From: Paraburkholderia nodosa
GTDB taxonomy: Bacteria; Pseudomonadota; Gammaproteobacteria; Burkholderiales; Burkholderiaceae
Direction: 5' to 3'
Length of the DNA: 64,000 nt
Assembly: GCF_001718195.1 (NCBI RefSeq)
Contig: NZ_MCNV01000021.1
Location: 1-64,000 of the forward strand
In this document: positions 16,836 through 24,988 of the stretch, piece after piece
Layout: each line of letters begins with the position of its first letter
How positions within the stretch are numbered: the first letter of the stretch is position 1
Position numbers and translations under genes: made by a program
Notes under the pieces: generated by a model
Seen by the model: the letters and a program-made list of their open reading frames with translations, nothing else
Databases searched by the model: none
What the model was told of the DNA's origin: nothing

Positions 16836-16901
16836 AGGCGCTTGTCCAACCGTGTCCATGTTGTCGTTGTGCGACTGGCGCACGCGCTACCGCGCGCGAA
16901 T

Positions 16902-17330
16902 TCATACATCCGGGACGAGCGCCTCCACAACGTCCACTGTGCGCGCCGTTGCGCCGCGGTGGCGCGAGGCGAATGCGGCGGCAGCCGCGCCCATCGCAAC
17001 CCGGCGTGACTTGTCGTTGAAGAGTTCGTGCAAGGCGCGCGCGAGATCGGCAGGATCCTTAACCTGCAAGGCCGCGCCCGTGGCCGTGGCGTCGGCGGTG
17101 GCCTGCGTGAAGTTGAACACGTGCGGCCCGATCAATACCTGCACGCCTACTGCGCACGCTTCGACCAGTTTCTCCCCACTGAGTGGCAACAGACTGCCAC
17201 CAATGAATGCAAGGTCAGCGATGGCGGAGTAAGCGCCCATCTCCCCATCGAGTCGCCGCGCAGGACGCTTACGTCCTGAGGGAACAACCGCACACCCGCA
17301 TGCGGCAAGGCCACCGCAGCCAGTCGGATC
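16902..17330 (-). pseudogene. waaA: Second partial copy of the waaA 3' end
   Basis: The last about 140 codons of a Kdo transferase gene. HAGVRLFPQDVSVLRGDSMG is followed, after a one-base deletion (CTCCCC where the intact gene has CTCCCCC, near 17243), by MGAYSAIADLAFIGGSLLP and on to DVVEALVPDV with the stop at 16902. The DNA from 16887 to about 17310 is very similar to 19637-20065 of the complete gene. There is no 5' part and no start. It marks the left edge of an insert carrying the ICMT-family and GT9 genes. Confidence 0.85.
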
Positions 17331-17500
17331 GTCCGCACGTGCGCAATGATATGGTACTCATTTATTGAGAGAAGGCCGGCGGCTTGAATAAATCAACAAA
17401 CTCATGCGCCAGCAAACGGAAATCCTTCAAGACAGCCGGTTCTTCATTTGCGCCGCGTTTATACTCTTGTGCTGCATTCGGCCACTTATGGGCTTTGCTT

Positions 17501-18172
17501 ATGCTGCTAATGCGCGCTTTTAGGGGCTTCGTCTTCCTGTTCGTGGTCATCGCCGGCGTGCTCTTCGGTTCGGCGGGGACGCTGGACGATGGGCGCGCGT
17601 GGGCGATGCTGGCGGTGTTCTTTGGATGCGCCGGGGCCATCACCGTCTGGCTCTGGTTCCGCGACAGGGCGCTGCTGGAGCGGCGAGTGAAGGCGGTGCC
17701 TGGCTCGGAGCCCGATCCGATGCAGAACGTCGTCCAGGGGCTGGCGGGATCTGTCTTTCTGGCCATCTTCGCCGCGTCGGGGTTCGACAGACGCTTCGGC
17801 TGGTCCCAGGTGCCCGCCGCCGTTTCGCTCGCTGGCGACTCCATGATCGCCATCGGCTTCCTGATTGTTTTCCTTACCTTCCGCGAGAACACCTTCACCG
17901 CCAGCACGATCGAGATCGCCGAGGGCCAGCACGTCATCGACACCGGTCCCTATGCCATCGTGCGCCACCCTATGTACGCCGGCGCGCTGATCATGATCGC
18001 CGGAATACCCCTCGCGCTGGGCTCGTGGTGGGCGCTTATCCCGGCTGCCTTGATCGTCCCGGTCATCGTGTGGCGGCTGACGCGCGAGGAGGTCTACCTG
18101 GCGGCCAACCTCGCGGGCTACTGCGACTATCGAGGCCGGGTACATTACCGGCTGGCGCCGCTTCTCTGGTAG
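17501..18172 (+). CDS. ICMT/PEMT-family membrane methyltransferase
   Basis: Integral membrane methyltransferase of the isoprenylcysteine carboxyl methyltransferase / phospholipid methyltransferase superfamily. Several hydrophobic segments precede the C-terminal SAM-binding core, which has the diagnostic HVIDTGPYAIVRHPMYAG (GPY..VRHPMY) and a terminal REEVYLAANLAGYCDY (EE..L). Substrate unknown; bacterial members methylate varied lipids or small molecules. The start is uncertain: ATGs at 17501 and 17510 fit the usual family N-terminus, while the frame extends back to a TTG at 17384 with atypical sequence. It lies on the plus strand opposite to waaA, between two waaA copies, and is followed by an attC-like hairpin, suggesting arrival as a mobile cassette. 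Confidence 0.7.
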   Translation: MLLMRAFRGFVFLFVVIAGVLFGSAGTLDDGRAWAMLAVFFGCAGAITVWLWFRDRALLERRVKAVPGSEPDPMQNVVQGLAGSVFLAIFAASGFDRRFGWSQVPAAVSLAGDSMIAIGFLIVFLTFRENTFTASTIEIAEGQHVIDTGPYAIVRHPMYAGALIMIAGIPLALGSWWALIPAALIVPVIVWRLTREEVYLAANLAGYCDYRGRVHYRLAPLLW

Positions 18173-18190
18173 TGGCGCATGCTGTCGATG

Positions 18191-18251
18191 GGCGGCCTAA
18201 CATTCCGTTCAACCCGGACGGCTTCGCCGCCGGTTACCTTAGGCGTCCCTC
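18191..18251 (+). repeat. attC-like imperfect hairpin (relict integron cassette site?)
   Basis: About 20 bp after the methyltransferase stop. The order GCCTAAC (18195-18201, fits RYYYAAC), GTTCAACC, CGGCTTCGCCG turn, CCGGTTAC and TTAGGCG matches the layout of attC recombination sites. GCCTAA pairs with TTAGGC (18239-18244). The outer GTTRRRY box is degenerate (the place is occupied by GTCCCTC). It could instead be a transcription terminator, though no T-run follows. Confidence 0.5.
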
Positions 18252-18389
18252 GCTGCTGCAGTTATCTGTTCACGTTTCGTGGGCGACTTGCGCTAGCGAT
18301 TCTAAGGCGTCGCCGGAGCGCGAGTACATCAGACACACGGTGGCATAATAGGCTTTCGGTCAAAGGATAAGGACGTTGCGGGCAGGCTC

Positions 18390-19502
18390 ATGCAGAGTGA
18401 AAAAAGGAAAGTCGAACCGGTCCATGGTTTTATAGATAGAAGCCTTCGCGTTCCTCATCCGGGAATCATTCAGGATGAGGTCGAGAATCTCTCTTTTTAT
18501 AAGAAGATTTCGCTTCTGAAAAAGCAGTTGCATAAATGGTCGATACTTTCATTTAACCGGCAGCTCGGCCTGTATACGGAAGCCGCGGACTTGCATGATG
18601 GCGCCCGGATTTTATTGGCGTACAGCGGCGTCAACAACATCGGCGACGCGTTGATGGATCTTTCCGGGCGGGCATTAATTGGCAGCACCCCGTACAAGCT
18701 GGATGTTGTGCTCGATCCGTCACTGGCCGAGCTCTTTCGGCATGACCGGTACATATCGAAAATCTACACGGATTATCGTCAAATCAATTTCAGCGAATAC
18801 GATTTCATCATACTGAACAAGCTTGGAATTCGCGTAATAAAAGAAAAAATCAGGCATGCGAGCCAATCGAGATTTACCAGCCTGATCGGATGGTATGCAG
18901 GGCGCAATTTCAATCACATACAGTTCAGCTACTACGCTTTCAACAAGATCCTGAAATGCGGGATCGCCGAGAGGGACCTGTATAAAAGTGCCCGACTCGT
19001 CCTCGACGCTCCCAGGTGCGATGATTTTCCATCGGAGGGCTGTGCCGGGAGAGTCGCCATTTCGGTCGGCGGCAGGGAATCCCCCCGTATCTACGGTAAG
19101 TGGGCAGAGGTTCTAGCTCGGCTCGACGATGATGCGGGGTTGTCGCGTTATGAGTTCGTCCTGGTCGGATCGGATAATGGACTCGCGGAAGCAAACGATC
19201 TGATCGGCATGCAATTCAGGAATCTGAAGCTCACCTCATTGGTTGGCAAGTTGAAGATCCATGAATGCTTTTCCCTGATAAGTCAGAGCAGGCTATTTGT
19301 AGGGGCGGACGGCGGGCTTCTGCATATTGCGCACGCGGCCGGCGTGCCGACCATCGCTTTGTTTAGCAATGACATTGACCCGAGAACCCGCTACGTCGAG
19401 AACGATTTTTTTAAATGTGCTCCACTGACGGGGGCCAGTGATGTGACGAGCATTGAGCCAAATGATGTGGTGAATGTCATGAAAGATATTCTGCCTGGGT
19501 GA
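18390..19502 (+). CDS. Glycosyltransferase family 9 (heptosyltransferase-like)
   Basis: A 370-aa GT9-like transferase, probably adding heptose or another sugar to the LPS core. After a basic, coiled N-terminal stretch (about 70 residues), the protein shows ARILLAYSGVNNIGDALMDL (N-domain nucleotide-sugar entry), KWAEVLARL, YEFVLVGSDNGLAEANDL and the C-domain FVGADGGLLHIAHAAGVPTI typical of GT9 donor binding. Base composition is distinctly more AT-rich than the neighbouring waaA, pointing to acquisition. It is on the plus strand, opposite to and convergent with waaA, whose stop is about 150 bp away. The exact acceptor cannot be deduced. Confidence 0.75.
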   Translation: MQSEKRKVEPVHGFIDRSLRVPHPGIIQDEVENLSFYKKISLLKKQLHKWSILSFNRQLGLYTEAADLHDGARILLAYSGVNNIGDALMDLSGRALIGSTPYKLDVVLDPSLAELFRHDRYISKIYTDYRQINFSEYDFIILNKLGIRVIKEKIRHASQSRFTSLIGWYAGRNFNHIQFSYYAFNKILKCGIAERDLYKSARLVLDAPRCDDFPSEGCAGRVAISVGGRESPRIYGKWAEVLARLDDDAGLSRYEFVLVGSDNGLAEANDLIGMQFRNLKLTSLVGKLKIHECFSLISQSRLFVGADGGLLHIAHAAGVPTIALFSNDIDPRTRYVENDFFKCAPLTGASDVTSIEPNDVVNVMKDILPG

Positions 19503-19650
19503 ACCGCGCGAGCAGACCGATTGCCATGCTCTGTTCGAGCTTGGCGCAATCAGAGCTCGTTCAGGTCGGCAAGCGGTGTACGCACAACCTGCCATTGACG
19601 TGCGGCGAGCGCGGTGGAATTGAGCGAACTGCGCGCTACCGCGCGCGAAT

Positions 19651-20958
19651 TCATACATCCGAGACGAGCGCCTCTACAACATCCACCGTGCGCGCCGTCG
19701 CGCCACGGTGGCGCGAGGCGAATGCGGCGGCAGCCGCGCCCATCGCAACCCGGCGTGACTTGTCGTTGAAGAGTTCGTGCAAGGCGCGCGCGAGATCGGC
19801 GGGATCCTTAACCTGCAGGGCCGCCCCCGCGGCCGTGGCGTCGGCGGTGGCCTGCGTGAAGTTGAACACGTGCGGCCCGATCAGCACCGGCACGCCCACG
19901 GCGCACGCTTCGATCAGATTTTGCCCGCCGAGCGGCAGGAGACTGCCACCGATAAACGCGAGATCGGCGGCAGCGTAGTAAGCGCCCATCTCCCCCATCG
20001 AATCGCCGAGCAGCACACTCACATCCTGCGGCAACACGCGCACGCCCGCGTGCGCCGCAGCGGCCGCAGTCGCGGGCGGCGCCCAGCGCGAGCGCCGTTC
20101 GAGCTTGTAGTTCCTGCGCTCCACGAGTGCTGCCACCTCATCGAAGCGCTGCGGATGGCGCGGCACGAGGATCAAAAGGGCGTCGGGCACATCGAGTGCC
20201 GCGAAGGCCTGTAGCACGAGCTCCTCTTCCCCTTCGCGCGTGCTCGCCGCCACCCACACCGGCCGCTCGCCGATCGCGCGCCGCCATTCACGGCCCCGCG
20301 CGATCAGCGCCGGCGGGCTCGCCATGTCGAACTTGAGGTTGCCAAGCACCGCCACGTTGCGCGCGCCAAGCGCGGTGAGGCGCTCCGCATCGGAGGGACT
20401 TTGCGCGAGCACACGTGTGAAACCGCCGAACACCTCGCGCGCGCCCGCGCCGAACTTCGCCGCGCGCTTGAACGAGCGCGCCGACATGCGCGCGTTGGTG
20501 AGCACGAGCGGCACGTCGGCACGCTTGCACTCGTCGATGAGCGTGGGCCAGACCTCGGTTTCCATCACGAGGCCGAGCGACGGCCGCCATGCGTGCAGGA
20601 AACGCCGCACGGCGTGCGGCATGTCGTACGGCAGGTAGCAGCGCAACACGCGATTGCCGAACAGCTGCTCGCCGGTTGCGCGGCCGCCCGGCGTCATGTG
20701 CGTGAGCAGAATGCGCGCGTCAGGCCGCGCCGCCAGCAGCCCGTCGACGAGCGGCTGAGCCGCGCGGGTTTCGCCCACGGAGACGGCATGCACCCAGATG
20801 AGCGCCGCATCGTCCTCGGGCAAACGCCCTGCCGCATAGCCGAATCGCTCGCCGATATGCTCCCGATAGCCGCGCTCCCGGCGCGAGCGAATGAATAGCC
20901 GCAGGACCGCGAGCGGGGCAATGAGCCACCAGGCCGCGCGATAGATCGCTCTCAGCAT
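19651..20958 (-). CDS. waaA: Kdo transferase (lipid A Kdo transferase)
   Basis: Complete 435-aa WaaA/KdtA, the inner-membrane-associated GT30 enzyme that adds Kdo from CMP-Kdo to lipid IVA. One N-terminal membrane anchor (residues 1-23) is followed by the N-domain with IWVHAVSVGETRAAQPL (catalytic Glu near 63), LLTHMTPGGRATGEQLFG, LVMETEVWPTLIDECKR and TNARMSARSFKR. The C-domain has LAFIGGSLLPLGGQNLIEAC and VPVLIGPHVFNFTQATADAT. The frame is intact. Two partial copies of its 3' end lie downstream (16902-17330 and 15366-15690). kdoO and waaC follow upstream on the same strand, forming an inner-core operon. Confidence 0.95.
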   Translation of the reverse strand: MLRAIYRAAWWLIAPLAVLRLFIRSRRERGYREHIGERFGYAAGRLPEDDAALIWVHAVSVGETRAAQPLVDGLLAARPDARILLTHMTPGGRATGEQLFGNRVLRCYLPYDMPHAVRRFLHAWRPSLGLVMETEVWPTLIDECKRADVPLVLTNARMSARSFKRAAKFGAGAREVFGGFTRVLAQSPSDAERLTALGARNVAVLGNLKFDMASPPALIARGREWRRAIGERPVWVAASTREGEEELVLQAFAALDVPDALLILVPRHPQRFDEVAALVERRNYKLERRSRWAPPATAAAAAHAGVRVLPQDVSVLLGDSMGEMGAYYAAADLAFIGGSLLPLGGQNLIEACAVGVPVLIGPHVFNFTQATADATAAGAALQVKDPADLARALHELFNDKSRRVAMGAAAAAFASRHRGATARTVDVVEALVSDV

Positions 20959-21043
20959 CGGGCCTCCGCGTCGGCCACGGTCATGCGAAACGCCGCGGCC
21001 GCGCGGCAGGAGGCGTGGATCGGCAAGCGCATCGCACGTGGAT

Positions 21044-21928
21044 TCAAACCAGTTCCTTGCCCTTGAGGCGTTCGAGAATGCCGAGCGGCGCCCATTCGGG
21101 ATGCACCATGTCCTTCACCGGCAGGAAGAAGGTCTGCTCCATCATGAACTGACCGGACATTACCGCATGCGAAGTGTGATCGGAGAAGCACACCCAGACG
21201 CTGCCCGGCGGAAAACCGATGGTCTCCTGCGGGCACGCCTTCTGGTAATCGAGATCGGCCTTCATGCCGTCGTGGAGATTGAGCATCAGATGGTCGTACT
21301 CGCTGCGCTGCGACTTCGTGATGTGCAGCAGGTTCTGCAGCCACGCCGAGCCCGGAAACTGCGGCTTGATGTTGGGCAGGAAGCGCTTTGCCATGTCCTC
21401 GAACGGCTCGCCCACGCGCCACACGCGCGGCACGCCGTTCGGGTTGACGTTGGTGAACACGCGCAGGATGCGCTCGCCGTAGTTCGGACGCGAGGGAAAG
21501 GCATCCACGTGCAGGCGCGAATCGTCCTTGCGCCACGAGGTCTCACGCGTTTCCACCTGATGCAGGCGCAGGCTCGTAGGCGCCACGCGCAGCTTGCCGG
21601 TGTATTCGGGAAAGAGGCCGTCCACCAGCGTGCGAGCGCAGGTCTGGTAGCGGGCGATCAACGCACGCACGGCCGTCTGCGTGACAGTGTCGCCGAGCAC
21701 GCCGTGCAGCGCGCCGCCGTTCGGGTCGAGGCTGATGTTCTTGCGCTTGGGGTCGGCGATCGCGGGGTCGAGCAGCGCGCGCTCGCCGCCTTCGATCGCG
21801 AAGGCCAGATTCGGAAAATACAGCACCTTGCCCTGCTCGACGGCGTCGAGCAGCGTCTCGCGCGGTTGCGAGAGCTGCTGGCCGTGCCAGTCTGCGGACG
21901 TGATTTCGATGATCTGGGAATCGTTCAT
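21044..21928 (-). CDS. kdoO: Kdo 3-hydroxylase (Fe(II)/2-oxoglutarate dioxygenase)
   Basis: A 294-aa KdoO-type dioxygenase that converts the outer Kdo of the LPS inner core into D-glycero-D-talo-oct-2-ulosonic acid (Ko), as known in Burkholderia and Yersinia. It starts MNDSQIIEITSADWHGQQL at 21928 with AGGGG upstream; the frame extends to 22039 but that part is not family-like. LHVDAFPSRPNYGERILRVF supplies the H-x-D iron ligands (about residue 150), and SDHTSHAVMSGQFMMEQTFF the distal histidine and 2-oxoglutarate arginine region. Being beside waaA agrees with action on freshly transferred Kdo. Confidence 0.9.
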   Translation of the reverse strand: MNDSQIIEITSADWHGQQLSQPRETLLDAVEQGKVLYFPNLAFAIEGGERALLDPAIADPKRKNISLDPNGGALHGVLGDTVTQTAVRALIARYQTCARTLVDGLFPEYTGKLRVAPTSLRLHQVETRETSWRKDDSRLHVDAFPSRPNYGERILRVFTNVNPNGVPRVWRVGEPFEDMAKRFLPNIKPQFPGSAWLQNLLHITKSQRSEYDHLMLNLHDGMKADLDYQKACPQETIGFPPGSVWVCFSDHTSHAVMSGQFMMEQTFFLPVKDMVHPEWAPLGILERLKGKELV

Positions 21929-22161
21929 TGTTCGCCCCTGGAAGCGATGGATCTGATTGCCTGCCGGTGTGGCGCGGTGCGAGCGTGGCGTGCCCAGTTG
22001 CCCGCCTCTTTGCCATCTCGCGCGATTCATGCCGGCCAAGCCCTGGCGCTCACTCGTGCAACCCCGCGAGCGCCGATTCTTATACCCGCAGCCTCAGTGG
22101 TGCGCCTTGACGCGCCGCAGCCCCTCAGTATGTCAGGCGCCTGCGCTGCGGCGGCGCGCCG

Positions 22162-23157
22162 CTACAGCAGCCCGAAGCCCGCCAGCGCGCCCTTCACCTG
22201 CGCAAGCGTTGGCGGCTGGCCTGCCGTGCCCAGATTGACGACGTTCGGCGACCAGTAGCCGCCCGTGCGCCAGGCGGTCGCGAAATTGTACAACTCGACG
22301 GTCGGGCGCTTCAGCGCCGCCGCGATGTGCACGAGCCCCGTGTCCACGCCCACCGTGGCGGCCGCGCCGTCGACCAGGCCCACCACGGCAGGCAGCGAGA
22401 GCCTGGGCGGCACGATCGCGGCTTCACCGAATTCGCGCGCGAGGCGCTCGCTCGTGGCGCGCTCGGCCTCGCTGCCCCAGGGCAGCACGAGCGACGCGCC
22501 GCGCCTCACGAGCGCCTGACCAAGCTCGATCCAGTGCTGGTCGGGCCACTGCTTGTCGGCGCGCGACGTGGCGTGCACGAACACGACATAGGGTACCGGC
22601 AGGTTCAGCCCAACGCCCGCGAGCGCCTGCGCGGCGCGGTAGGTGTCGAGGCCGAACTCGATATCGTCGGTGGGCGACGGCGGGGCGAGATCGAGCGCGC
22701 CCGCGACCAGTTTGCGCGTACGCTCGACCACGTGGGTGCGCGGCTCGATGCGAATCGAGCGGTCGTAGAAGAAGCGCACCGGCCACTCGTAGCCCGCGCC
22801 ATCGGTGCGGTTGCCCAGGCCGACGAGTGGCCCGCGCGCCCAGCTCGCCACCCATGCCGTCTTGATGAGCCCCTGGCAGTCGATCACGAGGTCGTACTTC
22901 TCGGCCGCGAGCGCGCGCCGGAACGCGCCGATCTCGCGCCAGTTGGCAGCAGAGAAGAGGCCCTTGCGCCAGCGGCGCAGCGAAAACGGGATCGCGCGGC
23001 GCACGCCCTCCACGAGCTCGACGAGCGACTGGAAGCCTTCTTCGACGAGCCAGTCGATCTGCGCGTCGGGGTACCGCCGCCGGATATCGGCGATGGCGGG
23101 CATGTTGTGGACGACGTCGCCAAGCGACGACACGCGCACGATGAGGATCTTTTGCAC
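22162..23157 (-). CDS. waaC: Lipopolysaccharide heptosyltransferase I
   Basis: GT9 enzyme adding the first L,D-heptose to Kdo in the inner core, acting on the cytoplasmic face. The 331-aa protein from a GTG at 23157 begins VQKILIVRVSSLGDVVHNMP, the canonical WaaC/WaaF N-terminus. It then has IDWLVEEGFQSLVEL, YDLVIDCQGLIKTAWVASWA, a C-domain VVFVHATSRADKQWP, and TVGVDTGLVHIAAALKRPTV near the end. The long frame begins at 23313, but residues before the GTG are not homologous. It is transcribed with kdoO and waaA; the gap to kdoO is about 230 bp. Confidence 0.93.
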   Translation of the reverse strand: MQKILIVRVSSLGDVVHNMPAIADIRRRYPDAQIDWLVEEGFQSLVELVEGVRRAIPFSLRRWRKGLFSAANWREIGAFRRALAAEKYDLVIDCQGLIKTAWVASWARGPLVGLGNRTDGAGYEWPVRFFYDRSIRIEPRTHVVERTRKLVAGALDLAPPSPTDDIEFGLDTYRAAQALAGVGLNLPVPYVVFVHATSRADKQWPDQHWIELGQALVRRGASLVLPWGSEAERATSERLAREFGEAAIVPPRLSLPAVVGLVDGAAATVGVDTGLVHIAAALKRPTVELYNFATAWRTGGYWSPNVVNLGTAGQPPTLAQVKGALAGFGLL

Positions 23158-23258
23158 GCTCAGGGTACTTTGTGCGGACAGATTAAAAAGGTGGGCAATT
23201 TTAGCGCGCCGCACGCAAATGCAAAGAAAAACCGGGGAAATGCGCGGAAAGGAATGCA

Positions 23259-23292
23259 AACGGCGCCGCGCTGTAACTGGCGCGGCGCCGTT
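23259..23292 (-). terminator. Hairpin terminator after the phosphomannomutase gene
   Basis: AACGGCGCCGCG (23259-23270), a 10-base loop, then CGCGGCGCCGTT (23281-23292) make a perfect 12-bp GC-rich stem 55 bp past the stop of the upstream minus-strand gene and before waaC. The T-run after it is weak (GTTTGCATTCC). Confidence 0.65.
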
Positions 23293-23346
23293 AGGCGCGT
23301 CATATGAACGCAAGGAGCCGCAAGGGGCACAGCGGCCCCTGGAGGC

Positions 23347-24741
23347 TTAGAACGGCAGCTTCGCGTCCGGCTTCTCGGCGAGAATCACCCGCTTGAAGTC
23401 GGCCTGGATGCGCGCGAGCGCGGCATCATTGTCGGCCTCGAAACGCATCACGACCACGGGCGTGGTGTTCGACGAGCGGGCAAGACCAAAGCCGTCCGGG
23501 TATTCCACGCGCAGGCCGTCGATGGTGATGACCTCGTCCGCGCCCGTGAACTTCGCGTTCTTCTGCAGCTTGCCGATCAGCTCGAAGTTCTCGCCTTCCT
23601 CGAGCTTCAGCTGCAGCTCGGGCGTGGCGTGCGAATTCGGCAGGTCGTTGAGCAGCTTGCTCGGATCGGCCACGCGCGAGAGGATTTCGAGCAGACGCGC
23701 GCCCGTGTACAGGCCGTCGTCGAAGCCGTACCAGCGGTCCTTGAAGAACACGTGGCCGCTCATTTCGCCCGCGAGCGGCGCGCCGGTTTCGCGCAGCTTC
23801 GCCTTCACGAGCGAGTGGCCCGTCTTCCACATGAGCGGCTCACCGCCCTTTTCCTTCACCCACTTCGCGAGATTGCGCGTGCACTTCACGTCGTAGATGA
23901 TCTGCTTGCCCGGGTTGCGCGAGAGCACTTCCTCGGCAAACAGCATGAGCTGGCGATCCGGATAGATGATCTGGCCGTCCTTGGTCACGACGCCCAGACG
24001 GTCGCCGTCGCCGTCGAAGGCGAAGCCGATTTCCGCATCCGTTTCCTTCAGCGCCCGGATCACGTCCTGCAGATTCTCGGGGTGCGCCGGGTCCGGATGG
24101 TGGTTCGGGAAATTGCCGTCCACTTCCGTGAAGAGCTCGACCAGCTCGCAGCCCATCGCCTTGAACAGACGCGGCGCCAGGTCGCCCGCCACGCCGTTGC
24201 CGGTGTCGACGACGATCTTCAGGGGGCGCGCGAGCTTCACGTCGCTCAGGATGCGATCGACATAGGTGTCGGCGATGTCGTACTTCGTGTAGCTGCCCTC
24301 GCCCGCGTCGAAACGGTCTGCCACGATGCGGTCATACAGCGCGAGGATCTGGTCGCCGTAGATGGCCTTGCCGCGCAGGACCATCTTGAAGCCGTTGTAG
24401 TCGGGCGGATTGTGGCTGCCCGTCACGACGATGCACGAGTCCACGTTGCGCTCGCCGCCCACCAGCTTGAGCGGCACGCTCGCGGCGAAGTAGCCCACGG
24501 GCGTGGGCACCATGCCGACGTCGACCACGTCCACGCCGGCCTCGCACAGGCCGTCAGCCAGGGCTCGCGAGAGATCGGGACCCGAGAGCCGGCCGTCGCG
24601 CGCGATCACCACGGCGTCGCCGCCCTGCGCGCGCACTTCGCTGCCGAAGGCGCGGCCGATGGCGCGCGCGGTGTCGGTGTCGAGCGTCTTGCCGATCACG
24701 CCGCGAATGTCATATGCCTTGAAAATCGATTTCGAAATCAT
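23347..24741 (-). CDS. manB: Phosphomannomutase/phosphoglucomutase
   Basis: A 464-aa alpha-D-phosphohexomutase interconverting mannose-6-P/mannose-1-P (and glucose phosphates), like AlgC. It feeds GDP-mannose (for gmd-rmd D-rhamnose) and glucose-1-P (for galE and rfbF). The catalytic phosphoserine loop TGSHNP is at residues 107-112, the metal loop DGDGDR at 243-248, the sugar loop GEMSGH at 325-330, and the phosphate-binding RSSNTTP near 434. The start MISKSIFKAYDIRG at 24741 fits the family; four extra codons upstream are possible. It is followed by a strong hairpin and so is separate from waaC. A 250-bp divergent gap separates it from the flippase gene. Confidence 0.92.
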   Translation of the reverse strand: MISKSIFKAYDIRGVIGKTLDTDTARAIGRAFGSEVRAQGGDAVVIARDGRLSGPDLSRALADGLCEAGVDVVDVGMVPTPVGYFAASVPLKLVGGERNVDSCIVVTGSHNPPDYNGFKMVLRGKAIYGDQILALYDRIVADRFDAGEGSYTKYDIADTYVDRILSDVKLARPLKIVVDTGNGVAGDLAPRLFKAMGCELVELFTEVDGNFPNHHPDPAHPENLQDVIRALKETDAEIGFAFDGDGDRLGVVTKDGQIIYPDRQLMLFAEEVLSRNPGKQIIYDVKCTRNLAKWVKEKGGEPLMWKTGHSLVKAKLRETGAPLAGEMSGHVFFKDRWYGFDDGLYTGARLLEILSRVADPSKLLNDLPNSHATPELQLKLEEGENFELIGKLQKNAKFTGADEVITIDGLRVEYPDGFGLARSSNTTPVVVMRFEADNDAALARIQADFKRVILAEKPDAKLPF

Positions 24742-24988
24742 GTTGGGGCTCACGTCCTGATGGGATTCGGGTCTATTCGTAACACGGACAGGCAGTTGAA
24801 AGCCTTTCGCGTTACGAAAAGTGGGAACCGTTACAAACTATAATTGCCGTTTTTCGGCAGTGGTATGCACCCATTTTAATGCTTCGCCGTTTCCTTTTAT
24901 TGCCAAAATATTCGTCAAAAATGGCGGAAAGATTGCGCATGCCGCGTGCCTGCCCCTTTTTTAGCGATTCCCGCCATGGCGAGGCGCG

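Noticed and set aside
16902..17338. waaA fragment as a second functional Kdo transferase
   Set aside because: Lacks the N-terminal catalytic domain and contains a frameshift.
21038..22258. 406-codon plus-strand frame opposite kdoO
   Set aside because: Antisense of kdoO with basic, repetitive composition; not a protein family.
23259..23292. Regulatory RNA element such as a riboswitch
   Set aside because: A simple perfect hairpin just past a stop codon is better explained as a terminator.
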